This document shows positions 1 to 7,920 of a stretch of DNA of 29,615 bases, in pieces. Where the stretch lies: IMG/VR virus record IMGVR_UViG_3300023096_000015, positions 1 through 29,615 of that record. One strand, given 5' to 3'. The notes below the pieces were generated by a model. That model was not told the DNA's origin. It ran no database searches and worked only from the letters and a program-made list of their open reading frames with translations. Both the position numbers and the translations under genes were made by a program. Numbering within the stretch: position 1 is the first letter of the stretch; every line of letters begins with the position of its first letter. This DNA comes from a virus.

Positions 1-857
1 TGGGATGGAATGGTGTGGGTGTGCTCGCCTGTGCCACCCGTGTTGGCTGGGGCAAAGCCGCCGCCATTAATGGGGGTCGAGGCTGCGTCGACCACGGTCG
101 AACCGGGCTTGTCGTATGTGTGAACGTGTCCGCCGCCGCTGATCGTGCCGCCGTGGTTATGAGCCGGCATCTGAGCGATAGAGAGCGTGATGGTGGAGAC
201 GCCGCCAGTCTGGCCCGTGGTAGTGAAGTCAGGCAGGCGCCCGGATGCCGAGCTGCCCATAGTGTCGAGACCGAAGAAGCCACGCCCACGCATATCGGGG
301 AGATAAAGCTGCTTGTTCGCGGCCCAATCGCCCGCAGCGCTTGGCCCCTTGCCGCCGACCACATCAAGCGTCGGGATGTTCCAGTATTTCAGGAACAGCG
401 CCTGGCACTCAGGCCCCGCCATTTCCGACGCGCCGCTCGCCGCGCTGCCGATAGTGCGCCCATTGGCCCGCGCCGCCGTTGCACGAGGCGATGGGTCAGG
501 ATCGGCATACATCGCCCCGGTGGGGAAGGAATTGCTGGATGGCGTGGAGGTCTCCGGCCACCATGCCGGGCCAAGCGCCGGCACCTTGAGCGCGTCCTGC
601 CAGATCGCATTCTCAGGAGCCGGAGAGACCAGCCGATAGCGATAATACAGCAAGGCGTCGTTGATGAAGATGAGGGGCCAGCGGCCGGCGCCATTTGTGA
701 CAACCGGATTGGTGGCGAGGGCCGTGAGTTCGGGGTCGGAATAAACCGGGATCGGCGTCAGGGTATTGGCCTGATAGAAGAAAGCGCGAGCCCCTACGAT
801 GGGCAGGCCGTCCGCTCCGATTTCTTGCTGGCCTGAAAGGCCCCAGAGTGCGCCCAT
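1..857 (-). CDS. Phage tail-collar fibre protein (3' end outside window)
   Basis: The frame is open from the ATG at 855-857 to the left edge, at least 285 codons, so the C-terminus is missing. The N-terminus (MGALWGLSGQQEIGADG) is followed by a region typical of fibre attachment domains. The middle holds a tail-collar-like segment with LPDMRGRGFFGLD, then IAQMPAHNHGGTISGGGHVHTY, a His/Gly-rich stretch found in collar-domain fibre tips. I infer a receptor-binding or tail-fibre protein at the position of the P22 tailspike, last of the visible late genes. A GGAG ribosome site lies 5-6 bases before the ATG. The large plus-strand frame over the same bases is antisense. Confidence 0.85.
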   Translation of the reverse strand, partial: MGALWGLSGQQEIGADGLPIVGARAFFYQANTLTPIPVYSDPELTALATNPVVTNGAGRWPLIFINDALLYYRYRLVSPAPENAIWQDALKVPALGPAWWPETSTPSSNSFPTGAMYADPDPSPRATAARANGRTIGSAASGASEMAGPECQALFLKYWNIPTLDVVGGKGPSAAGDWAANKQLYLPDMRGRGFFGLDTMGSSASGRLPDFTTTGQTGGVSTITLSIAQMPAHNHGGTISGGGHVHTYDKPGSTVVDAASTPINGGGFAPANTGGTGEHTHTIPS

Positions 858-871
858 AGGTGCTCCAATAG

Positions 872-897
872 AAAAAGCCCCGCTTGCGCAGGGCTTT
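872..897 (-). terminator. Rho-independent terminator or attenuator before the tail fibre gene
   Basis: Read on the minus strand, AAAGCCC, a 10-base loop and GGGCTTT are followed by a T-run (TTTTTC). It lies about 15 bases before the fibre ATG, so it could separate fibre transcription from the ejection-protein operon, or end antisense transcription. On the plus strand the tail is GGTTTC, which is weaker. Confidence 0.55.
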
Positions 898-913
898 GGT
901 TTCAGGCTTAGAT
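884..913 (+). promoter_or_regulatory. Possible promoter for the Rap1a-like gene pair
   Basis: TTGCGC at 884-889 and TTAGAT at 908-913 are 18 bases apart, 27 bases ahead of the ATG at 940. The -10 is a moderate match only. It is proposed mainly because a plus-strand pair inside a minus-strand late region needs its own promoter. Confidence 0.3.
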
Positions 914-939
914 TGCTATTCACCCAAGGGGCGGGGCGG

Positions 940-1260
940 ATGATCCGGGCAGTAATGGTTTGCGCTACGTTGGCTCTGGCGCATTCGCACGCGCAAGCCG
1001 AGTTCAAAACCGGGAACGACCTTTTTAGGGACTGCGAAAGTCTTTATGCCATCGGGTACGTCATTGGCACGCAGGACGCAGCAGAGATATTGCTACCTCT
1101 GATTCCCAACTCCAAACAATATTGCACCCCAGATAAGGTCACGGCTGGCCAGATAACTTCTGTTGTGTGCAAACATCTTCGAGACAACCCGAAATCGAGG
1201 CACTGGAGCGCCGCTGTATTGGTGATAGGTGCTTTACGAGAGGCATGGCCCTGCAAATGA
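940..1260 (+). CDS. Rap1a/Tai-like immunity family protein, exported
   Basis: This is a 106-aa protein with an N-terminal signal-like segment (MIRAVMVCATLALAHSHAQA), then a mature part beginning EFKTGNDLFRDCES. The spaced cysteines, YCTPDKVTAGQ and the C-terminal RHWSAAVLVIGALREAWPCK match the Rap1a/Tai immunity-protein pattern (periplasmic inhibitors of amidase effectors in type VI secretion). Its role in a phage is not established; it may be a lysogenic-conversion gene or inhibit a wall-degrading enzyme. The start at 940 is chosen because it puts the signal peptide at the N-terminus; an upstream in-frame ATG at 799 overlaps the fibre gene. The stop overlaps the next start (ATGA). Confidence 0.7.
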   Translation: MIRAVMVCATLALAHSHAQAEFKTGNDLFRDCESLYAIGYVIGTQDAAEILLPLIPNSKQYCTPDKVTAGQITSVVCKHLRDNPKSRHWSAAVLVIGALREAWPCK

Positions 1261-1610
1261 AGCAGCGAAGAGACTGGCACACAATCTTGAGCTGTTGGGC
1301 GTGCGGGCTTTTTGGCCTCGTCTATTTATTGTTCATGCCAAACGTCGATTGGCACACTTGGCTTGCTGGCGGAATATCGGGCGCAGCGGCCATGTATGGC
1401 CTACGCCGATGGGAATTCGGAACTGAGAACGACATGCGCCGCATCAGCGAGCTACGGCGCTCTCTTGAGCGAGAGGCGCGGTTCCAGAACGCAGAAGCAA
1501 ATTGGCTTGATTCCGAACGTGACGAGCAATTACGCCGGACCGATCCCGGCGCATTGCCTCCGCTACAAGACGTTTTACCACCGCCTGCCGGTCGATACCG
1601 CGAGCGGTGA
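1257..1610 (+). CDS. Small membrane protein, partner of the Rap1a-like gene
   Basis: A 117-aa protein starts in an ATGA overlap with the preceding stop, which suggests coupled translation. Two hydrophobic segments (about residues 9-26 and 31-48: ILSCWACGLFGLVYLLF and WLAGGISGAAAMYGL) precede a charged, probably helical C-terminal half (ISELRRSLEREARFQ). Two segments plus a charged tail would also suit a holin, but no endolysin is adjacent. The last 167 bases overlap the 3' end of the minus-strand ejection gene, an unusually long convergent overlap. Function unknown. Confidence 0.5.
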   Translation: MKQRRDWHTILSCWACGLFGLVYLLFMPNVDWHTWLAGGISGAAAMYGLRRWEFGTENDMRRISELRRSLEREARFQNAEANWLDSERDEQLRRTDPGALPPLQDVLPPPAGRYRER

Positions 1611-3420
1611 GCATTTCAGCCATGGCGCTGTCTATTTCCGCCTGACGGCCTTTCTGGACGGCTCCAAGCGCCTTATCGACCAGTTTTAGACCCGCAGCAC
1701 GAACAGCGCCCATGGCCCCGCCAGCCTTGAAGGCATCAGTTACGCCCATGCCACCGGTTCCAGCCGCCTCGTCGCGCGCAGCCACGCGAGCGGCAGTTTC
1801 CGAGTTACCCGACACACGCTGCGAAGTGCGGGCGAACGTCTCCTCGATCCCGACGCGCTTTAGCAACTGCTGCGCCGCGTCCGGCCCAAGAATGACCTCG
1901 AGCTTTTCCGCGTTCCATCCCTGCTGGAACAGAGAGCGCGCCTTCGCTGCATCGTTGCGGGCCGTGCCCATGACCTGAGCGAGAGCCGAACGCGCGCCCG
2001 TGATCAGTGCCTCATGTTCGGCGGCCGACATGCCATCAATGGCGCGGGCCAGATCATCCGGCGAGGTAGCGCTCTTGAAGATAGACTGCCCAGTTTCAAG
2101 GGCGTCCTTGACCTGGCTTGCGCTGGAAAACACCTGCCGAGCGGTGGCATATTCCGGCACTTGCTGATCAACCGCCGACACGAGCTTGTCGCGAAGCTGG
2201 GCCAGCACGCGGGTTTCGTTGTTCTTGCCCTGCCGCTTACCAACCTCAATGGCATCGTCGAGGGTGCGCTTCACGAGGTCTAGGCCGCGCACATCAGGGG
2301 CAAATTGGATGCCCTCGTTTTGGCTAAGCCGGGAAGCCCGAGCGACTGCAAACTTACCGGCCGGCGTGTCGAGCACTGACTGTATTTCCGGCGTGACCTG
2401 CAACGGTTTGGCGCGCGCCGCTTCATACAGTGGTGTTGCGTCCCGCGAGCGCCGTGCCACGATGTCATCCGCCAGTTCCGAAACGTTCTTCCGAACACCC
2501 AAAACCGCGTCCAGATCGCGCGTGACACGCTCCCCAGCTTCCTTGCCGCGCTCCTCAAAGGCACGGCGCACAACCTGCTGGCCCGGCCCCGGCTCGGCAG
2601 CAATGCGAGCGGCCTGCTGCGTCAGGTTGGGTCCTAGATCGGCTAGCGTTGCGTCACGGCCCATCTGCCCAACTTGCTGGCCAACCTGATCGACTGGGAT
2701 CGCATCGCGCTCTGCGGCTGACGTAATGCGCTGCGCGGCTACGTTGGCCGGTGCCCGATTGGCAATGGCGCCGCGAACACCGCTGACGGCGCTGCCGACT
2801 CCCGCAGCGGCAACCGGCACGGCGCCACCGATGGCCGCCCCTGTCACGCCGCCCTGCACGGCCGACTGGGCTCTATTCTCTAGACCACCCTCTCCTGCCC
2901 CGAAACCGCCTGCCGTTCCGATGCCGCCGCCAGACACCGCCCCACGCCAAAGGTTAGCGCCCAATCCCAATTCCGGCGCCATCCCGAGCAGCTTGGCACC
3001 TACGCCAGTCAGGCCCAGAGGCAGGGTGGACACGACACCGCCAGCAAGCTTGAGCCCGGTCGAGAGCGCTGGGTTTTTTTCGTCGAAGGCTTCGTTCTCT
3101 TGGCGGCGCTCGCCTAGCTGCTTGTCATAGCGGGAGGACCAATCTCCGCCCTCCCCGAACGTGGCGCGCACAGCCGCCTCGCCTTCGTCCAGATATTCGC
3201 CCAAGACCGGAATGCCACGCGCCAGGGCCAAGCCAACGTTGCCCGCACTAACGTCGCCGCGCGTGTCGACCGGCTCGTCGTCCATACCCCAATTCTCATC
3301 AGGGGCGGGCGTGGCGGACTGAGGACGGACAGTAAGGCGCAAAGGCGCGCCGCCACCCCCGGGCGAAGCTGCCCGCTGAAGGATCTGGTCTCCTACGCCC
3401 CAGTCATCAAATTCAGCCAT
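1444..3420 (-). CDS. Large internal virion / DNA ejection protein
   Basis: This 658-aa protein is in the position of P22 gp16/gp20. Its central part (about residues 120-225) is rich in Gly and Ala with hydrophobic stretches such as LKLAGGVVSTLPLGLTGVG and GGVTGAAIGGAVPVAAAG, as expected of a protein that inserts in membranes during ejection. The rest is Ala/Arg/Gln-rich and helical. The start overlaps the upstream stop (TGATG). Assignment rests on composition, length and gene order, not on a recognised catalytic motif. The last 167 bases are also read on the other strand by a membrane-protein gene. Confidence 0.65.
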   Translation of the reverse strand: MAEFDDWGVGDQILQRAASPGGGGAPLRLTVRPQSATPAPDENWGMDDEPVDTRGDVSAGNVGLALARGIPVLGEYLDEGEAAVRATFGEGGDWSSRYDKQLGERRQENEAFDEKNPALSTGLKLAGGVVSTLPLGLTGVGAKLLGMAPELGLGANLWRGAVSGGGIGTAGGFGAGEGGLENRAQSAVQGGVTGAAIGGAVPVAAAGVGSAVSGVRGAIANRAPANVAAQRITSAAERDAIPVDQVGQQVGQMGRDATLADLGPNLTQQAARIAAEPGPGQQVVRRAFEERGKEAGERVTRDLDAVLGVRKNVSELADDIVARRSRDATPLYEAARAKPLQVTPEIQSVLDTPAGKFAVARASRLSQNEGIQFAPDVRGLDLVKRTLDDAIEVGKRQGKNNETRVLAQLRDKLVSAVDQQVPEYATARQVFSSASQVKDALETGQSIFKSATSPDDLARAIDGMSAAEHEALITGARSALAQVMGTARNDAAKARSLFQQGWNAEKLEVILGPDAAQQLLKRVGIEETFARTSQRVSGNSETAARVAARDEAAGTGGMGVTDAFKAGGAMGAVRAAGLKLVDKALGAVQKGRQAEIDSAMAEMLTARGIDRQAVVKRLVAEAMRRDRSGVIARHVRNQANLLLRSGTAPLAQESAVAR

Positions 3421-4568
3421 CAGCGCTTCCGCTTCACGGTGTTGTCGCGGGTGTCGAGGTAAACGGCGCCGGAGGGCAGCGCTTCATACTGCGCACGGGT
3501 GCCTACTGACGGGTTTTCGTTGCTCTGCGGAGCTTGCTCGGGGCCTGCCTCGGGCTGGGGTGCCCCCGCGCCTGCCTGCGGCTGTCCGCCTCCCGGCTGA
3601 TAATAGGTGTTGCCACGAAGCGCGCCCGACTTCTGATTGGCAAATTCCAGTCGCCGCTGAACGGCTTGCCGCGCGCGTTCGTAAATCGCCTTTCGTACCG
3701 GCTCAGGCTGATTGGCGGCGCCAGAGATTTCCATCAGGATGCCGCGCTCGCCCTCGGTCGGGGCTCCGCCGAAAATTGATTTGAGCTGCGATAGAGCCTG
3801 CTCGGTCGTGACCGCATTCAGGTTGGCAGTCGCTTCGGAGGCCTTGGGGCTTGCGATAAAGTCCGGCACCAGCCAATCCGGCAGATTGTTGCCTATCGCC
3901 GCCCGCGCGCCAGCCGTGGCGCCTGAATAGGCCTTCGGGCTTATCTCTTGAGCCTGCTTTATGAGAGCCAGCCCCCCGGAAGCTGCCGCTACGCCTTCGT
4001 CGGCTTCTAGGATGGCCTTCTTGTCCGTCGCAGTGAGTGGCTGCGCATCTTCACGCGGCATCTTTCCGGTCGCGATATAGGACTGGTAGCCGGGGTTGTC
4101 AGGTTTCAGCCCGATGCGCTCTGCGGCGGCAATCCGACCGTCAATCTGGGCCTGGATTTCCTCTTGCGGGGACAACCGGGTTTCGCGCGTAGCAAGTGTT
4201 CGTTCAAACTGCTGATCGCGAATGCCATCCCGGCTGCGCTGGTAATTCTGGTTGTCCGTGGCGACCTGTTGCCCCTGCTGATATTGCATCTGGCGAAAAG
4301 CCCGGTCTTCCTGCGCCAGCCCGAGGTCGGCAAGCGCCTGGGCGCCCTTGATATCGCCCGCTGCAAGCAAGCGCTGAGAGGCCGCGTTCAGGTCTAGCTT
4401 GCCGTCCGGACCAACGCCTAGGTCCGACAGAGAGCGCCGGGCGCCGCGCACCTGTTGCTCGTCATTGGCCTGCAAGCCGTTCTGGAAATCGCCAAACAAG
4501 CCGGCCACGCGGTTGCCCGCGAGCTGCCCCGTGGCAGCAATATTGAGCCCCGGAACTTCCCAAGCCAT
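3420..4568 (-). CDS. Internal virion / ejection protein, Gln-rich
   Basis: A 382-aa protein, second of three probable ejection proteins in a row. The N-terminal half is helical and rich in Gln and Arg (FARQMQYQQGQQVATDN-type composition). A Pro/Gly/Gln-rich linker (about residues 328-352) leads to a C-terminal tail resembling short modules seen at the ends of phage virion proteins (RAQYEALPSGAVYLDTRDN). Both junctions are TGATG overlaps, so stoichiometry is probably set by coupled translation. No enzymatic motif was seen. The ejection role comes from position after the gp10-like gene. Confidence 0.55.
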   Translation of the reverse strand: MAWEVPGLNIAATGQLAGNRVAGLFGDFQNGLQANDEQQVRGARRSLSDLGVGPDGKLDLNAASQRLLAAGDIKGAQALADLGLAQEDRAFRQMQYQQGQQVATDNQNYQRSRDGIRDQQFERTLATRETRLSPQEEIQAQIDGRIAAAERIGLKPDNPGYQSYIATGKMPREDAQPLTATDKKAILEADEGVAAASGGLALIKQAQEISPKAYSGATAGARAAIGNNLPDWLVPDFIASPKASEATANLNAVTTEQALSQLKSIFGGAPTEGERGILMEISGAANQPEPVRKAIYERARQAVQRRLEFANQKSGALRGNTYYQPGGGQPQAGAGAPQPEAGPEQAPQSNENPSVGTRAQYEALPSGAVYLDTRDNTVKRKR

Positions 4569-5302
4569 CAGTAGAGCCCGCCGATTTGGTTGCCGTTATA
4601 GGCCATGCCGCCACCGCCGCCTCCAAAGAGGCCGCCGATACCCTTGGCTATGCCGCCGATACCGCCCAGATTGCCGAGCAACGAAGTCCCGAGCGAAATC
4701 CCGCCCAACAGCCCCGCACCCTCAGCCTGCTCTTTCTGGGCCATAGCGTTGCCAATGCCGGTCTCAGTGTTCCAAGCGATCTGGCCCAACTGCCCCCGAT
4801 AGTTCTGGCCCGCCTGCCCGACACCTGTCTGAATGCCGGCCTGCTGGCCTGCCATTCCAATGCCCTGCGCGCCGAGGCCGCCTAGGCGATCAAGCCACGA
4901 ACCATATTCCTGCCCAGCAAGGCCGCTGGCTCGGTCGGTGATGGCCGCCGTCGTATTCCCGGAGCCAAGCATGCCCTGCGCCGAACCGGCCCTGAGCGCC
5001 GCCTGTGTGGCTTGGTCGACGCTCCATTGATAGCCGGGGCCAGCCTGAAACGCCGCCGTGGCATTCGAGTTTCCCTGCGCCCCGTTAATGCCCAGCGCAT
5101 CGCCATAAAGCCCGTAAGCTTTCTGGGCTTGCGGCTCATAGGCGTCATACTCACCAAGAGCGCGGCCCGCGTAATCTTTGTAGGTGTCAAAGCCAAGCCC
5201 AAGCTGCTCCGACGCGCCCTTACTGCCTCGAACGAGGCCATTTATCTGCTTTTCAGCAGCCTTCGCGGCATTGCCGGAGAGAATGTCAGTGAGAGAACCC
5301 AT
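4568..5302 (-). CDS. DNA transfer / ejection protein, Gly-rich
   Basis: A 244-aa protein in the place of P22 gp7. It has the pattern found in many podophage DNA-transfer proteins: an N-terminal helical part, then AFQAGPGYQWSVDQATQAAL, then a Gln/Gly-rich middle (AGQQAGIQTGVGQAGQNYRG) and a hydrophobic Gly-rich C-terminus (LLGGISLGTSLLGNLGGIGG and a run of five Gly) that could cross a membrane. The start lies in a TAATG overlap with a 47-aa gene and the stop in a TGATG overlap with the next. Confidence 0.65.
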   Translation of the reverse strand: MGSLTDILSGNAAKAAEKQINGLVRGSKGASEQLGLGFDTYKDYAGRALGEYDAYEPQAQKAYGLYGDALGINGAQGNSNATAAFQAGPGYQWSVDQATQAALRAGSAQGMLGSGNTTAAITDRASGLAGQEYGSWLDRLGGLGAQGIGMAGQQAGIQTGVGQAGQNYRGQLGQIAWNTETGIGNAMAQKEQAEGAGLLGGISLGTSLLGNLGGIGGIAKGIGGLFGGGGGGMAYNGNQIGGLY

Positions 5303-5445
5303 TATGAAAGCTCCTCCAAGATAGCCCGCACAACGCGCTCAAGGGACTTCTGGTAATCGAAATAGGCCTGTGTCGGGCGCCCATCGGATTCGAACCAAGG
5401 CTGGTCGGGTTCGGGCAGCGGCCGGAGCTTCACGGTGACAGGCAT
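5302..5445 (-). CDS. Small conserved-position protein, 47 aa
   Basis: This short frame runs MPVTVKLRPLPEPDQPWFES and ends in EELS. It fills the gap between the gp10-like and DNA-transfer genes exactly: its ATG overlaps the gp10-like stop (TGATG) and its TAA overlaps the next ATG (TAATG). The perfect coupling on both sides is the main evidence that it is translated. It is where P22 carries tail-needle genes, but it is far too short for a needle and no needle gene was found. Function unknown. Confidence 0.65.
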   Translation of the reverse strand: MPVTVKLRPLPEPDQPWFESDGRPTQAYFDYQKSLERVVRAILEELS

Positions 5446-6854
5446 CAATCCACCTTCGCCAAGGTCATGTCGCCGGCAACGAGCGCGAGATAGACGGGCT
5501 CAGAGCTAGCAATGCGCCATCTGCGGCCACGCGCCCCGGTCAGCCCGAGACGGCTGCGGAACACACGCTGTCCCCAGCGCGCCATCTGCCCAAGCTGGCA
5601 TAGCAAGGGCGTCGACCACGTATAGCCGCCGTCGTCCGTCCAGCTTATTTCGAGCTTCGGGTCCGTCTGGTTCGGGTCAATCCCGTTCACCAGGCCGACA
5701 CCCGTCGCTAGATCGAAGTCGGCACGAAGGACACGGATGCGAGCCGGGAAGTCGCCGGCCTGTGCCGTTTCAACTTCGAACCTCAGAGGCTCGCCCACTT
5801 CATCGTGGACCGCCTCGGTAAGCTCCAGCAGCCATTCTGATTTGCTATCGCCCACAAGCCAGCGGCCGGAGGCAAAAACGCTACGCTGCGCCCGCCACGT
5901 CGAGGACAGGTGCGATCGGCGCTCGTGCCACTTGCCCGTCGTCAGGTCATAGGTCCACGACCAGTTAGTGCCTTGAACAACGAGGCAGGGATGCCCGCTG
6001 ATCGAATGACACCAGCAGCGAATATCGCTCCGGTTCGGGTCCGTCTGAATGAGCCAGTCGAGATAGGGGCGGGAAATCTTGGTGAGTTGGTAGCCGCTTA
6101 GGGCGTAGACCTGACAATCCTCGCCAACCAGCAGCAGGCCCTTGGAGAACCCATCCTCGAAGCCAGTAATGGCCTGAGCGCCGATAATGCCGCGCTGGAT
6201 GATGGTGGAAAATGAAAACGGGAAGCCGGTCGGGTTGCCCTCATTGCTCCACACCTCAATTGAGGCTGAGCCGCAGGCATAGATTTTCCCCGAATATCCG
6301 ACAACTCGGATCAGGCCATCCGGGTTGGATTCTGCCGTCGCCATATCGAGCGGGTCGAATGTCGTGGCATTGAGCCCCGAGGCAAACATGCGCCCATCGG
6401 AAATGCCCATGACGAAGTAGCCGCCCACCGATGCTACGGAGTTTGGCTGCGGCAGATCCGGGTCGGTAAGAGCGATGACGAAGTTGTCTTTGACCTCATA
6501 GGCGCCGGTATTCGATACCGCCACGACATCGGGCAGCGGGCGTTTGTTGTTCCGGGCGAAGATTACCGGGCCAGTTCCGGCGAAGGCGTCCACGACGATT
6601 ACCGCACCGGTCAGGTCGACCTTGACGATGGCGCCATTGAAGGCCGCGTAGGTGTAAGGGGCGACCGTGAGGCCACCTCGAAAGTTCTCAAAGCCCACAT
6701 TGGCGAAGCGGCGAAGTCCCGGCACACGACGCAGGACCGCAGGAGCAGATGCACCGCTCCCCAGCGGCTCAGCGTAGGCGTTGAAAAGCCGCCCGCCGTC
6801 CTCAGCGTGTGTGCGACCAGGCGAGGTCTCTGTGGGCAGCGGGATCGCTACCAT
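5445..6854 (-). CDS. P22 gp10-like packaged-DNA stabilisation protein
   Basis: A 469-aa protein, close to P22 gp10 in length (472 aa). It starts MVAIPLPTETSPGRTHAEDG and contains the beta-rich, propeller-like pattern of that family, for example YFVMGISDGRMFASGLN, KIYACGSASIEVWSNEG, FSTIIQRGIIGAQAI and a late SWTDDGGYTWS. In P22, gp10 binds below gp4 in the tail machine and closes the head after packaging. The gene follows the gp4-like gene with a one-base overlap (TAATG), as in P22 gene order. Confidence 0.85.
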   Translation of the reverse strand: MVAIPLPTETSPGRTHAEDGGRLFNAYAEPLGSGASAPAVLRRVPGLRRFANVGFENFRGGLTVAPYTYAAFNGAIVKVDLTGAVIVVDAFAGTGPVIFARNNKRPLPDVVAVSNTGAYEVKDNFVIALTDPDLPQPNSVASVGGYFVMGISDGRMFASGLNATTFDPLDMATAESNPDGLIRVVGYSGKIYACGSASIEVWSNEGNPTGFPFSFSTIIQRGIIGAQAITGFEDGFSKGLLLVGEDCQVYALSGYQLTKISRPYLDWLIQTDPNRSDIRCWCHSISGHPCLVVQGTNWSWTYDLTTGKWHERRSHLSSTWRAQRSVFASGRWLVGDSKSEWLLELTEAVHDEVGEPLRFEVETAQAGDFPARIRVLRADFDLATGVGLVNGIDPNQTDPKLEISWTDDGGYTWSTPLLCQLGQMARWGQRVFRSRLGLTGARGRRWRIASSEPVYLALVAGDMTLAKVD

Positions 6855-7522
6855 TAGAAGAACATGCCCCGCGCGGTTTCATAGGTCGGACGACCCGCCT
6901 CCATCACGCGGATAGATTGGATCGCGCTGGGCACTGTGCGCTCCTCGGCCACACGGCCAAACATCGGTGCCACCTTCACTGAAAGCATGACAGCGAGCGG
7001 CTCTAGTAGCCGGGCCTCGAACAGATTGTCATTCGGGACACCGACAAGACCTTCGGCTTCCAGCCCATCCAGCCAAGGCCGAATGATCCGGCGCACACCG
7101 CGTGTCGTGCAGGCGTGGGGTTCACGGTCCGGCCCGAGGATGAGCGCAATTTGCAACGCGCGGCGGATCAGATCGGCGCGGGTCTTGGTGCCGCCTACAT
7201 CATTGATGGTAGGAGCCGGACCCGAGCCCATGAACTGCAACCGGGCCTCGGTCGCAGCAACCGCCTCAACGTCAGGAGTGACGCCGAACATATCACCCGA
7301 TGCCATGGCAAGTAGGAAGGCGATGTCCGCCGCCCATTCATCCTTGGTGCCATTGTCGGGGTCGTAGAAGTCAAGCACGCCCTTGGCGTCGAGCGTCCGC
7401 AGCATGGGGGCGAACAGGTCGCCGATGTCCTTCGCATCCTCTGCCGAGGCTTCCTGGCCCGAGCCCATGGGGCCGAGGCTGCGAAGCGCACGGTTGATGA
7501 TCTGCGTCTTGGTTTCAGCCAT
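6854..7522 (-). CDS. P22 gp4-like head-tail adaptor, apparently two tandem domains
   Basis: A 222-aa protein lying between head genes and the gp10-like gene. Its end (MEAGRPTYETARGMFF) and helical make-up suit the gp4 tail accessory factor, which attaches to the portal after packaging. It is longer than P22 gp4 (166 aa). Residues about 5-105 and 115-215 align to each other by eye: TQIINRALRSLG with ADLIRRALQIALILG, MLRTLDAKGVLD with WLDGLEAEGLVG, LAMASGDMFGV with VMLSVKVAPMFGRV, and RLQFMGSGPAPT with SIRVMEAGRPTY. I infer an internal duplication. An AAGGGG ribosome site precedes the ATG. Confidence 0.75.
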   Translation of the reverse strand: MAETKTQIINRALRSLGPMGSGQEASAEDAKDIGDLFAPMLRTLDAKGVLDFYDPDNGTKDEWAADIAFLLAMASGDMFGVTPDVEAVAATEARLQFMGSGPAPTINDVGGTKTRADLIRRALQIALILGPDREPHACTTRGVRRIIRPWLDGLEAEGLVGVPNDNLFEARLLEPLAVMLSVKVAPMFGRVAEERTVPSAIQSIRVMEAGRPTYETARGMFF

Positions 7523-7536
7523 GCCGCGCCCCTTAT

Positions 7537-7561
7537 GGAAAAGGCGGCCCGAAAGCCGCCT
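7537..7561 (-). terminator. Hairpin with short T-run between head genes and the gp4-like gene
   Basis: On the minus strand AGGCGGC, a 6-base loop and GCCGCCT lead into TTTTCC. The 7-bp G+C-rich stem and T-run look like a terminator, perhaps a partial one that lowers expression of tail genes relative to head genes. It fills most of the 45-base gap. Confidence 0.55.
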
Positions 7562-7567
7562 CCTCTA

Positions 7568-7912
7568 TCAGTCGTCGTTGGTGGGGTCGGGCTTCTCGAC
7601 CGCCGGTTCCGGCGTCAGGTCGTAGCCTGCGAGCCATTCATCAGCGTCCGCCCCGCCACGGTATGCCGGCGGCACGTTGCGCGCCTTGCCCGCTGCCTTG
7701 GCATTGGCGCCACGGTCACGAACAGACGGCTTTTCGTCCTTCGGGCGCTCGTCCTGTTCCTTCACGCCAGCGACGTGGAAGAGCCGATTGAGCGTGGCCT
7801 TGGCGATAAGCTCGGCATTGTCGGTATCGACCGCCTTGCCCTTCTCCATGGCCACCCCGAACCATTCCACCGAAGCGGAATCGCCCAGGTACGTGATTTT
7901 AGTCTTGGCCAT
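7568..7912 (-). CDS. Small hypothetical head-region protein
   Basis: A 114-aa protein starting MAKTKITYLGDSASVEWFGV. The N-terminal half looks like a compact beta domain, common in small genes between capsid and adaptor genes of podophages. The C-terminal half is charged and probably disordered (KEQDERPKDEKPSVRDRG). The ATG at 7912 is chosen because GAGG lies 8 bases upstream; a GTG at 7924 would overlap the preceding stop as GTGA and add four residues. Function unknown; perhaps a head-completion or decoration protein. Confidence 0.6.
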   Translation of the reverse strand: MAKTKITYLGDSASVEWFGVAMEKGKAVDTDNAELIAKATLNRLFHVAGVKEQDERPKDEKPSVRDRGANAKAAGKARNVPPAYRGGADADEWLAGYDLTPEPAVEKPDPTNDD

Positions 7913-7920
7913 GGTGGGCC

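Noticed and set aside
15-836. Long plus-strand open frame at the left edge
   Set aside because: It is antisense to the tail-collar fibre gene, which has clear domain motifs on the minus strand; its product is Arg-rich without recognisable features.
1597-1608. ACCGC-GA-GCGGT as terminator for the Rap1a pair
   Set aside because: The stem is only five base pairs with a two-base loop and no T-run, and it lies within coding sequence on both strands.
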